A DNA stretch of 64,000 bases from Megasphaera stantonii (lineage in GTDB: Bacteria; Bacillota; Negativicutes; Veillonellales; Megasphaeraceae). The stretch spans positions 1,116,001 to 1,180,000 of the forward strand of contig NZ_CP029462.1 of the NCBI RefSeq assembly GCF_003367905.1, written 5' to 3'. The notes beneath the pieces are model-generated. The model was not told the DNA's origin and did not search any database. It saw nothing but the letters and a program-made list of their open reading frames with translations. Below are positions 45,431 through 52,918 of this stretch, piece by piece; position 1 is the stretch's first letter, and the number at the start of each line of letters is the position of its first letter. A program made the translations under genes and the position numbers.

Positions 45431-45477
45431 CATCTATGTCGCCCTCAGAAGGACATCCTTCTGAAGAACTTGAACTT

Positions 45478-45506
45478 ATTCTACAAAATGCCGTCCCATT
45501 TGTCAA
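45478..45506 (-). promoter_or_regulatory. Promoter of the ilv T-box leader
   Basis: On the minus strand TTGACA (45501-45506) and TAGAAT (45478-45483) are separated by 17 bases. Confidence 0.82.
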
Positions 45507-45575
45507 TACATTTTACTTACATTTTTCTCAAAAAAGCAAAGTTAAACATTGCATTTGTTAAGTAAAACGTTTATT

Positions 45576-46805
45576 TCATGTTTGATTTCCAAGGTACCAG
45601 CGGACAAACTGGCGGGCGATGCGGCCGTTGCGGCCTGAATGTTCCATTTCCCAGCGCAATCCCAGGATGCGCAGCTCGTGAGCCTCCAGGACAACGCCGG
45701 CCTTGCGCAGCTCGTGGTCGATGATCTGCAGATACTCGTCCTGCGTCGGCGCGGCGTAGTGGATGATGAGGCCGAAGCGGTCCGACAGGGAAATGGATTC
45801 GTTCTGGCTGTCGTCGCGGTATACCTCGTCCAGATCGTCGCGCCGGTCGCGCCACGTTTCCTTGAGCAGATGGCGGCGGTTGGACGTGGCGTAGATGACC
45901 ACGTTATCCGGCTGTGGGATAATGCCGCCGTCGATGACCGATTTCAGGTATTTGTATTCCTTTTCGTCCTCGTCGAAAGACAGGTCGTCGAAAAAGAGGA
46001 TGAACTTCTTGCTCTTGATGGCGCTGAGATGCTCCATGAGAGGCGGCAGCTTCTTCATCTGTCCCCGTTCGACCTGGACGAGGCGCAGGCCCTCCTTGTG
46101 AAATTTGTACACCAAGGCCTTGACGGCCGTCGATTTCCCCGTGCCGCGGGCTCCCGTCAGGAGGACGTTGTTGGCCTGCCGCCCTTCGATGAAATTGACT
46201 GTATTGCGCAGGAGCTTTTCCTTCTGCACGGCATAGCCGATGAGGTCGTCCCACTCGCGATGGCGGAACGTCTCGATGCCCTTCAGCTCTCCTGACGGCA
46301 GCAGGTAAAAGGCCATATACCGGGCCATATCGCCCCGGCCGTAGGCCTTGTAGTGATGGAGCAGGGCTTCGGCCATCTGCGCCGCGTCGGCCCCGTCCAT
46401 GGCCTCCGTCAAGGCCTGCAAAAACTCGTATTCCTTCGGAGCAGCAGGCTCGTAGTCGTCCAAAAAGGCGTCGAAGCGGAAATCAGAAGGCTTGGCCTGC
46501 AAGTAAGGCCGCAGCAAATGCATGTCCTTCTGCAAAGCCCGCAGCAGCCCCGCCCCGTAGGAACCGCAGTCCTCGATAGCCGTCGCGGCGATGTTGTTGC
46601 CGCGGCACAGCAGGTACAGCAGATACTGCCGCCAAACATTCCCCGATAAGCCAAGCCGTTCTGCCGCTGCCAGCAGCGCCGCAGCCGCGGCATTCCGCTT
46701 ATTGACGTTGTCCGAACTCAGCAAATATTCCCCCATAATCAACAACACCGGGTCGGACAAAAATTCCCGGCACACCAGCAATCCCCGCAAATCAGGATAA
46801 TTCAT
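45576..46805 (-). CDS. DUF815 AAA-type ATPase
   Basis: A 409-residue protein whose C-terminal 230 residues form a DUF815 ATPase: Walker A in LTGARGTGKSTAVKAL at about 217-232, and Walker B in FILFFDDLSFDEDEKEYKYL. The N-terminal 200 residues are helical and less conserved. The family is widespread in Firmicutes and Proteobacteria and has no established function. It lies downstream of the ilv leader on the same strand but with its own start; the 5' region has no clear regulatory motif. Confidence 0.85.
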   Translation of the reverse strand: MNYPDLRGLLVCREFLSDPVLLIMGEYLLSSDNVNKRNAAAAALLAAAERLGLSGNVWRQYLLYLLCRGNNIAATAIEDCGSYGAGLLRALQKDMHLLRPYLQAKPSDFRFDAFLDDYEPAAPKEYEFLQALTEAMDGADAAQMAEALLHHYKAYGRGDMARYMAFYLLPSGELKGIETFRHREWDDLIGYAVQKEKLLRNTVNFIEGRQANNVLLTGARGTGKSTAVKALVYKFHKEGLRLVQVERGQMKKLPPLMEHLSAIKSKKFILFFDDLSFDEDEKEYKYLKSVIDGGIIPQPDNVVIYATSNRRHLLKETWRDRRDDLDEVYRDDSQNESISLSDRFGLIIHYAAPTQDEYLQIIDHELRKAGVVLEAHELRILGLRWEMEHSGRNGRIARQFVRWYLGNQT

Positions 46806-46924
46806 ACGTCATTCCCCCTGTCCGGCAACAGCCGAATCGATATTTCATTTTTCAAAAGAATAGCAAAAAAAACATAAAAATGCAAGCCACGCCGCCGTCT
46901 CATCGTCAAACGCTTCGATTTTAC

Positions 46925-46954
46925 TTGACGACTACGAGGCCGACAGCATATAAT
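46925..46954 (+). promoter_or_regulatory. Promoter for a candidate antitoxin RNA
   Basis: TTGACG (46925-46930) and TATAAT (46949-46954) are separated by 18 bases. No ORF follows; the transcript would run into the shared terminator at 47019. Confidence 0.6.
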
Positions 46955-46960
46955 AAACAT

Positions 46961-47059
46961 GAAAAGAGGCATGACGCCGACAAACGGTTATAGCCCCTAT
47001 ACTAAAAAGCGAGAAATAGACCGCCTAAGTTTGGAGACTAGAGGGCGGTCATTTCTTTT
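46961..47059 (+). ncRNA. Candidate antisense antitoxin RNA
   Basis: About 99 bases from the promoter at 46925 to the hairpin GACCGCC/GGCGGTC and its T-rich tail at 47051-47059. It overlaps the 3' part of the predicted toxin mRNA, which runs the other way through the same hairpin. That is the arrangement of the Bacillus txpA-RatA type. The RNA is predicted only. Confidence 0.5.
47019..47050. terminator. Bidirectional terminator shared by toxin and antisense RNA
   Basis: GACCGCC (47019-47025) pairs with GGCGGTC (47044-47050). T-rich tails follow on both strands. The toxin stop codon lies at its edge. Confidence 0.72.
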
Positions 47060-47114
47060 GGATAAGAAGCACTAAAACGATAAGCAATGCTAAAAAAAGA
47101 TTCGTATCGTTCAT
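47049..47114 (-). CDS. Candidate type I toxin, 21-residue hydrophobic peptide
   Basis: The peptide MNDTNLFLALLIVLVLLIQK ends with one more lysine. It is a single short membrane helix with a basic end, as in the 'holin-like' type I toxins of Firmicutes. GGGGGTG lies six bases before the ATG and would be masked by a 5' hairpin (47124-47149), another hallmark of type I toxin mRNAs. It has its own promoter at 47193 and shares its terminator with an antisense RNA. It would insert in the inner membrane and depolarise the cell. Too small for database certainty. Confidence 0.6.
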   Translation of the reverse strand: MNDTNLFLALLIVLVLLIQKK

Positions 47115-47123
47115 GGGCATCAC

Positions 47124-47149
47124 CCCCATTCATTTCAAATGGATAGGGG
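47124..47149 (-). promoter_or_regulatory. Hairpin masking the toxin ribosome site
   Basis: In the toxin mRNA CCCCTAT and CATT pair with AATG and ATGGGG, with one mismatch. The G run is the Shine-Dalgarno site, so translation should need refolding or processing. Confidence 0.55.
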
Positions 47150-47192
47150 CGACATAACCGCCTGCCGTTGTATGCGTCATGCCTGTATTAAG

Positions 47193-47222
47193 ATGATACT
47201 TGACAGGTGGACATGCTGTCAA
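47193..47222 (-). promoter_or_regulatory. Promoter of the candidate toxin
   Basis: On the minus strand TTGACA (47217-47222) and TATCAT (47193-47198) are separated by 18 bases. It overlaps an opposing promoter on the plus strand. Confidence 0.5.
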
Positions 47223-47228
47223 TATAGT
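47200..47228 (+). promoter_or_regulatory. Promoter of a candidate small RNA
   Basis: TTGACA (47200-47205) and TATAGT (47223-47228) are separated by 17 bases. It is divergent from and overlaps the toxin promoter. Confidence 0.6.
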
Positions 47229-47234
47229 ATAAAA

Positions 47235-47302
47235 AAACGATATATCCATTTGCATACTAACAATCCCTGTAAAGCTCCATCGCTTTATAGGGATTTATTT
47301 GT
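47235..47302 (+). ncRNA. Candidate 65-70 base small RNA
   Basis: From the promoter at 47200 the transcript would end at a strong terminator: AATCCCTGTAAAGC (47262-47275) pairs with GCTTTATAGGGATT (47282-47295) around TCCATC, followed by TATTT. No ORF with a ribosome site is inside. The rest of the 640-base space between the DUF815 gene and the adhesin gene holds nothing else that I recognise. Confidence 0.5.
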
Positions 47303-47445
47303 ATATGCAGTTGTTACGCCTTCGACGCTACATTTTGCAGAGCGATACTACCTCCCAGATGTAATCTTCTGCTTAACGCAAACAGACACTGCCAAACGAG
47401 GGCAGTGTCTGTTCCGTATGCACATACAGCGTCAAAAACGCAAGC

Positions 47446-50382
47446 TTATTTTGCTGCGTCGTCCCGTTTTACGACGCGGACGCGTTCGACCGTCGGGTTG
47501 CCGTCTTTATCTTTGTGAACAACGTCGACAGTGAATCGTTCTAATTCAGGCGCAAATTCCGTCAAAATCTTATCGGATAACTTCGCGCCGTTGAGCATCG
47601 CTTTATACAACATAGCTGCAAATTCATACCGCGTCATGGGACGAGCGCCGTCGAAATTCCCGTCAGGATAGCCTTCGATGACGCCGTTGCCAGCCAGGGT
47701 CGCAACGTATTCATACGCCCAGTGGTTCTGCGGCACGTCTGGGAAGAGCTGAAGCTTCGACGTATCCAGTCTGCGGCCGGCGTTGACGTCGAGCATCGCT
47801 GACTTCATGGCTTCCAATTCCTTACGCAGGTCTTTGATTTCCTTAGCCATGGCGACGCGGGACGTCGATACGCCGTTTCCTTGTCCAATCTTGAAGGACA
47901 CACCGGCATTGACCATGTTGTCGTCATTGCCGACAGTACCGCCGACGCTGAACATGGTGTCTTCATTCGGACGGTAGAATGCGCCGATAGCCACAGCGTT
48001 TTCACCGCGGTAATTGCCGTAGCCTGCGGCAAAATCCCACTTGTCGTCGGGGTCGAAATCGAGCGGATGAAGGGCTGCCAAGGCAGCTGCTCCTGCGCCG
48101 ACTTCGTCAATGCGGCTGTCTAATTCGCCGACTTTGTTGCCGATGTTGGTAATTTGACTTCCCATATTGGTGATCTGGTCGCCCATATTGGTAATTTCCG
48201 TCTTAATGCCAGACACCGCGCCGTGGAGCTGCGATTCCGTAGCGGCGTTGTCCGAGCCTTTGTAGCCGCCTTCTTCATATTTAGACCAATCCCATGTCGT
48301 ATTCGTCAAGCCGTTAACAAGACCGTCGCCGCCTTTATTGATGTTGACCGTATGGCCGCCGCTGGTAACGGTCATGCCTCCTTCATTATTTTCATTGAGA
48401 GCAATTTTATTCGCACCGTTGCTGCCAATAACGGTAACGCTACCGTTTTCCGAATGACCTTGCTCATCCGTTTCATGACCGCCGAATACCGGATTATCGC
48501 TCATGCTGACTTCAAAATTCTGACCATTGTCACCAGCCGTACCCGGATTTTCTGTATCGCCGCCTGTTCCCGGATCGGTCGTCGAATCCGGCGTTTCTGT
48601 AACGTCAATATTTGTATCGCCGTCAATAGAAACATTTCCAGTTTGTCCACTGCCAGCATTTAACCCTTGAATTGTTACCTGATAATCCTCTCCAATACCA
48701 TACTTATCTTCTAAAGTAAGTGTTAGTGACCCATTGTTTTGAATAGAGTATGTACCTGCTTTTACAGCGTAATCGCGTAGCTGACTACCATTAATAGCAT
48801 CTGTTGAATCGGCACTAACGCGGCCTTTCGATACTCCTGTAATACGTCGAGTAAATGAATGGCTCCCCGAATCATTGCTATAAGAACCACCAACAGATAC
48901 TACGCCATATATATCTCCCTCAGAAATATTCCAATTTGCTTTAATATGTTTATCTAGCCACTCATCAACTTCTGTTTGAGTTAATACGTCTCCAGCATCA
49001 ACTTTACTATCACGCCCTAACGCTACGCTATTTTCAGAATTAACGGAACTATTGTACCCAAGAGCCGTACCACCCAACGCATTTACAGACGAATAACTCC
49101 CAAGTGTTGTAGAAAAATTGACTTCATCACCGATTGTGGCTAAATATCCTAGGGCAAGTGATTGTTCTGAATTTACGCCAACATTAGCTCCTGACCCAAA
49201 TGCGGCAGAATAACTTGCGCCATCCTTAATTTGCGTTATATCTGTTGGGGCAGTTGTCATCGGTGACGTAACCCCACCAATAGCAATTGCTTGAACCGCA
49301 TTTTCTCCAATTGTAGCAGAACCCCCAATAGCAATCGCTGCTTTTGCACCATCTTTTATTTCTGTCCTGCCTTCCACATATCCTCCACCAGAACCGCCGA
49401 TAGCTATAGCATTATCGGCTTCATCATGAATTGTCGCCCACTCGCCAACAGCTACACTTTCTATACTATCTCCTACAGAGAGCCTATTCCCTAATGCAGC
49501 AACATAACTAGCATTTACTGCAGAAGATCTACCAATAACCAGAGTACTACTAGCAGTAGCTTTAGCCATCGTACCGATGACAACACTATTATTGGCATAT
49601 GTATCTTTTTCATCATTATACGCGGCTGCCTGATAGCCAATAATAACATTAGAATGTGCACCTTTCGTTTCATTCCCTATCATTACTGAGGATGTGGTAT
49701 TAGACGTTCCACCAACCATCATATTATTCCCAATAATAGTATAATTATCACCACTATTTAAAGAGTTATCGTTACCAAGAATTATTGAATTTTGAGTTGT
49801 TCCTTTCCATACATTATCACTACCAATAATAAAACTATTTGTAAGATATGCATTATTATTAGAATTATTAGAGTTATTATCCCCTATAACTAAGACACTA
49901 TCATCATCATTACTCATATTCCCAATAAATGAATTATCGTTGCCAAATACTTTACTTTGATCAAGATATTTAAGATTATTCTCTTTTCCTTTAATAACAT
50001 TATCACTACTTTGGTCAATTATATTATGCTTACCAAATATTGAGTTATTAGATGTCGGATGATTACTTAATCCTGTTAACTTATTTCCATCACCGATAAT
50101 AAAATTATTTACATTGGTAGAAGGATTGCTAACATTGTTTTCTTCATCTAAATACGCCGAATAATTTCCATTGTTATCAGTACTCCCCGTCCATGTATCA
50201 TTTTCTGCTGCCCACACCGGCACAACTCCCACGCCAGCCGTCAAAGCCAGCACTGCCATCAAGGCCGCGGCGCTTTTACCAAGCGTCCGCCCCGTGCGTT
50301 TAGCACAGCTATGGGCCAGTTCCGATACGACGACGTACCGTTGTTTTGTTTTGCTCCAAATGATTTTATATATCTTGTTCAT
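47446..50382 (-). CDS. Trimeric autotransporter adhesin (YadA type) with C-terminal SLH domain
   Basis: A 978-residue surface adhesin. Order of parts: extended signal peptide (ESPR, MNKIYKIIWSKTKQRYVVV, residues 1-25, cleavage near AWAAEN at 58); a head of YadA-like left-handed beta-roll repeats of the N-S-x-A-x-G type from about 70 to 480; connector; acidic Gly/Thr-rich stretch; coiled-coil stalk with ITNMGDQ heptads at about 730-760; YadA membrane anchor at about 763-835; helix EIKDLRKELEAMKSAML; and one SLH domain (LFPDVPQNHWAYEYVATLAG) from 879. The SLH part must lie in the periplasm and probably binds the cell wall. The head-coding DNA is A/T rich. AGGAGGAAG serves the ATG. Confidence 0.94.
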   Translation of the reverse strand: MNKIYKIIWSKTKQRYVVVSELAHSCAKRTGRTLGKSAAALMAVLALTAGVGVVPVWAAENDTWTGSTDNNGNYSAYLDEENNVSNPSTNVNNFIIGDGNKLTGLSNHPTSNNSIFGKHNIIDQSSDNVIKGKENNLKYLDQSKVFGNDNSFIGNMSNDDDSVLVIGDNNSNNSNNNAYLTNSFIIGSDNVWKGTTQNSIILGNDNSLNSGDNYTIIGNNMMVGGTSNTTSSVMIGNETKGAHSNVIIGYQAAAYNDEKDTYANNSVVIGTMAKATASSTLVIGRSSAVNASYVAALGNRLSVGDSIESVAVGEWATIHDEADNAIAIGGSGGGYVEGRTEIKDGAKAAIAIGGSATIGENAVQAIAIGGVTSPMTTAPTDITQIKDGASYSAAFGSGANVGVNSEQSLALGYLATIGDEVNFSTTLGSYSSVNALGGTALGYNSSVNSENSVALGRDSKVDAGDVLTQTEVDEWLDKHIKANWNISEGDIYGVVSVGGSYSNDSGSHSFTRRITGVSKGRVSADSTDAINGSQLRDYAVKAGTYSIQNNGSLTLTLEDKYGIGEDYQVTIQGLNAGSGQTGNVSIDGDTNIDVTETPDSTTDPGTGGDTENPGTAGDNGQNFEVSMSDNPVFGGHETDEQGHSENGSVTVIGSNGANKIALNENNEGGMTVTSGGHTVNINKGGDGLVNGLTNTTWDWSKYEEGGYKGSDNAATESQLHGAVSGIKTEITNMGDQITNMGSQITNIGNKVGELDSRIDEVGAGAAALAALHPLDFDPDDKWDFAAGYGNYRGENAVAIGAFYRPNEDTMFSVGGTVGNDDNMVNAGVSFKIGQGNGVSTSRVAMAKEIKDLRKELEAMKSAMLDVNAGRRLDTSKLQLFPDVPQNHWAYEYVATLAGNGVIEGYPDGNFDGARPMTRYEFAAMLYKAMLNGAKLSDKILTEFAPELERFTVDVVHKDKDGNPTVERVRVVKRDDAAK

Positions 50383-50394
50383 ACGTCTTCCTCC

Positions 50395-50820
50395 TTATAT
50401 ATGTCGCGTTTTCTTTTTTCGGTGTTGTGAAAACCATTGTTTGCGGCAAGCTTCGCTGCAAAAGGATGTCCGCCGGTCCTTCGGATCACTTACATCGACG
50501 CGGACGCCGCAGTTTCGGCAGTAAAAGGAACGGGCAACGCCGTGAGGCTTCACGTGCTGCGAATGCTTCCAATACAGCCGCTCGCAATGAGCCGAGCAAA
50601 ATTTCGTCCGTTTATCTCGTCCGTCGACGATGGTGACGAGCGTACCGCAGCGCACGCAGTGAAATTCCCGCACTACGTCCGCCCCTTTAGGATGTTCGCC
50701 GCGATCGATTAAACCATACCGATGGGCATACCTCCGGCAAAAAGCGCTGCAATATTTCTGCGTAATCCTGTCAGCCGTAAACATAGCGCCGCAAACTAAG
50801 CATTTAGCTTTTCGCTTCAT
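50395..50820 (-). CDS. Protein with three tandem zinc-ribbon motifs
   Basis: A 141-residue basic protein with three copies of CxxC...CxxxC: CLVCGAMFTADRITQKYCSA, CVRCGTLVTIVDGRDKRTKF followed by CSAHC, and CRNCGVRVDVSDPKDRRTSF followed by CSEAC. Each probably binds one zinc. It resembles FCS/MYM-type zinc fingers but I cannot name a family. It lies 12 bases upstream of the adhesin gene in the same operon, so it may be a regulator or an assembly factor. The start is the ATG at 50818-50820, whose A is also the last base of a TAA in the upstream leader frame; its own ribosome site (GGGA) is weak. Confidence 0.72.
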   Translation of the reverse strand: MKRKAKCLVCGAMFTADRITQKYCSAFCRRYAHRYGLIDRGEHPKGADVVREFHCVRCGTLVTIVDGRDKRTKFCSAHCERLYWKHSQHVKPHGVARSFYCRNCGVRVDVSDPKDRRTSFCSEACRKQWFSQHRKKKTRHI

Positions 50821-50880
50821 TATCTCGTCCCGCTATCTCCAGCCATGCCAGGCAGAGAAAAAAAACGAATCCATGGACGC

Positions 50881-50908
50881 AAAAAAGACAGCATATCCCT
50901 ATGCTGCC
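50881..50908 (-). terminator. Terminator within the leader of the adhesin operon
   Basis: On the minus strand GGCAGCATA pairs with TATGCTGTC around GGGA, and six T follow. It lies 60 bases upstream of the zinc-ribbon gene, between the promoter and the first gene, so it acts as an attenuator. Confidence 0.72.
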
Positions 50909-50988
50909 TAAAAAAATACGTTCTATATATAAGGGGACGCACGTATCCCCATACATTTTTCATTATGGGCAGGTCAAAAATAATATAC

Positions 50989-51081
50989 TTATAGTACCCC
51001 CCCCCCCGTATGCGATTTTTTCATGTTGCTGCCTGCCGACGTATGACTGTACATCTGCCGTTCGTTCCAGCTAGAGACCAT
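50989..51081 (-). CDS. Leader ORF containing a G tract (30 residues in the phase seen here)
   Basis: ATG at 51079-51081 follows a strong ribosome site, GGGGGTGAGCAAG. The frame encodes a hydrophilic 25-residue start and then enters a run of 11 G at 50997-51007, stopping at TAA 50989-50991. With 10 G or 13 G the frame would stay open for 87 or 88 codons, cross the terminator at 50881, and stop at TAA 50820-50822, overlapping the start of the zinc-ribbon gene by one base. The peptide is not recognised. The layout suggests a phase-variable leader that couples translation to the adhesin operon. Confidence 0.6.
   Translation of the reverse strand: MVSSWNERQMYSHTSAGSNMKKSHTGGGVL
50997..51007. repeat. 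Homopolymer of 11 C (G on the coding strand)
   Basis: Eleven C in a row. Tracts of this length slip readily during replication. It lies inside the leader ORF of the adhesin operon. Confidence 0.95.
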
Positions 51082-51108
51082 CTTGCTCACCCCCTTTATA
51101 TAGTTAAA

Positions 51109-51137
51109 AGTATACATCTTTTTTCCTATAAATACAA
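51109..51137 (-). promoter_or_regulatory. Promoter of the adhesin operon
   Basis: On the minus strand TTGTAT (51132-51137) and TATACT (51109-51114) are separated by 17 bases. The start would be about 20 bases before the leader ORF. Nothing else is seen between here and the IS element at 51347. Confidence 0.6.
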
Positions 51138-51346
51138 TATGATAAATGCTTTAATTCATAAATAACAGCGTTATAATCAGCTATTTTCTGCTATATATTA
51201 AACATATATGAACACCTCATTTATATGTTTGTCAATGTATTTTATTCCAATTATTATTCATTTTATTAATATTTCGTTTGTATCGTTTCCTATTTCTTAT
51301 ATTTACAGTGACTTTTAATGATTTATAGTTTTTGACAAGAAAAAAA

Positions 51347-52733
51347 GGTTCTTTGTCAAATGTTGGGGTATATGCTCTTGTTACAGTATTTTGTAGCTTC
51401 CCGTTCCCAATCATTGGTTAGGCTATATATAAAATTCGGTTCTTAAACCGGCTATATCTTCGAATCCCAAAGCTGATTCGTTTTAGTACTTTGATTTTAT
51501 TGTTGCACCCTTCGGTATATCCGTTGGACCATTGGTATTTCAGGGCATTTACAATCTCTTCGAACCAGTCTGTAAACGATTTTTGCAGCGATTGAAATTC
51601 TTCCAGGTCAGCAGAACGGACCAATTCCAGCCACTCCTGCAGCGCTGGTTCTGCATACGGAGTTCTCTTCATATCCAGTACCTTATAAAAGGCTTCTTTG
51701 AGTGCGTACGCTTTCCATAAGTCTTCCGAATGCGACAGGATTTCCTCAAGGCATACTAGTTCGTCCGGCGTCAGCGTATGGCCGGCTTTCCGCAGAATCC
51801 GTTTATTCCGCTTGAAGTAACGGCTTTTCTTGGGGAATGATTTCTGGGTTCACTTGCGTACTCGTTCCATAGCCCGCAGCACCAGTCGGATGATATGAAA
51901 CCGGTCGCATATAATGACGGCATTGGGAAAGACTTCTTGTACGACTTTCCGAAACAGGTTAGATATATCCATGATGACCCAGCGCACCCGGTTTCGCTGT
52001 TTCTTTGGGAACGAACGGAAATACTTGATGATATCCTGCGTATTCTGGTTGGGCAGGATATCCAGAATCTTATGCGTAAAGGGATTCGTGATGCTCGTCT
52101 GATACTTCTGCCCTTGGGCGTTGCCTTTGAATTCATCCAGAGCCAACAGCCATGGCAGTCTTGTTGGTTTAGCATATTGTATGCGGTCAAAATAGCGAAT
52201 TACTGTAGGAACAGACACTCGGTAGCGGGCGGCAATGGAGGTAAAGGTCTGGCGTTGTCTGCATTCCTTGAGAATCAGCATCTGTACTTACTGGCTACGG
52301 CGCTGATACGGCTGTACAAACGACAGCGACGGATAGAAGGTACGATAACAGGCCGGGCAGCTATACCGCCGTTTACGAAACTGCGCATATACGGGAAGGT
52401 CATTTACAATGGCAATGAACACGGTTTGCGAACGGTAATCCTTAATACGGGAAGTACGGGTATGACAATGCGGACAGCACTGTTCTTTCTTTGGTATAGA
52501 CAGATGAAGAATCTGCTTATCTTCCAGCATTTCCAAAGAAGTTACTTCAGCCTCTTTTAAAGAGAGCATTTCTTCGATATAATAAAAATTGGACATAGGA
52601 CATCTCCTTTCTATTGGGTTTGGTCGCTTTAATAGTAACAGGAGATTCGTCGTATGTCCATTTTTTTATAAAATGGGGTAGCGGCAGATATATGATGTCT
52701 GTCGTTACCTCAACACCTATTTATTATAGAACC
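51347..52733 (-). mobile_element. ISL3 family insertion sequence, degraded
   Basis: About 1387 bases. The left end starts GGTTCTTTGTCAAATG; the right end, read inward, starts GGTTCTATAATAAATAGG, an imperfect inverted repeat of the ISL3 type. The transposase inside is broken by two stops. No clear 8-base target duplication is seen. Its left end is 210 bases from the adhesin operon promoter. Confidence 0.8.
51418..52596 (-). pseudogene. ISL3 transposase with two in-frame stop codons
   Basis: One reading frame carries the complete ISL3 transposase: the N-terminal zinc part (CCPHCHTRTSRIKDYRSQ), the DDE core (LLALDEFKGNAQGQKY, WVIMDISNLFRKVVQEVFPN, CDRFHIIRL) and the C-terminal NGYTEGCNNKIKVLKR. 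It is interrupted by TAA at 52288-52290 and TGA at 51850-51852. No frameshift is needed to join the parts, so two point mutations explain the loss. The element cannot move on its own. Confidence 0.88.
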
Positions 52734-52844
52734 AGTTTTTGCTGATTTTTCCATTAATCAATTAATCAAAAAATTAATCTAAAATTTCGCCGCATTAAAC
52801 AGACCAAAAAACGGAAATAAGCAAAATAATTAATTACAGTGCTA

Positions 52845-52886
52845 AAAAGCGCAGCTCTGTGAGTTATTCCACAAAGCTGCGCTTTT
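52845..52886. terminator. Terminator after the flavodoxin gene
   Basis: AAAAGCGCAGCT pairs with AGCTGCGCTTTT. It lies downstream of the minus-strand flavodoxin gene. Confidence 0.85.
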
Positions 52887-52918
52887 GTTGTGCCGTATGT
52901 CAACTGTATACGGGCCGT

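Noticed and set aside
46805-47000. Continuation of the DUF815 gene or another protein gene upstream
   Set aside because: No frame with a ribosome site; the signals seen are promoters and a terminator for small RNAs.
50980-51010. The C/G tract as spacer between -35 and -10 of a promoter, as in Neisseria porA
   Set aside because: A TATAAG follows the tract, but no -35-like hexamer lies at the right distance on the other side, while a good promoter and ribosome site lie upstream of a frame that runs through the tract.
51339-52741. Target-site duplication of the ISL3 element
   Set aside because: The eight bases on either side do not match; the flanks are A/T rich and the ends may have eroded.
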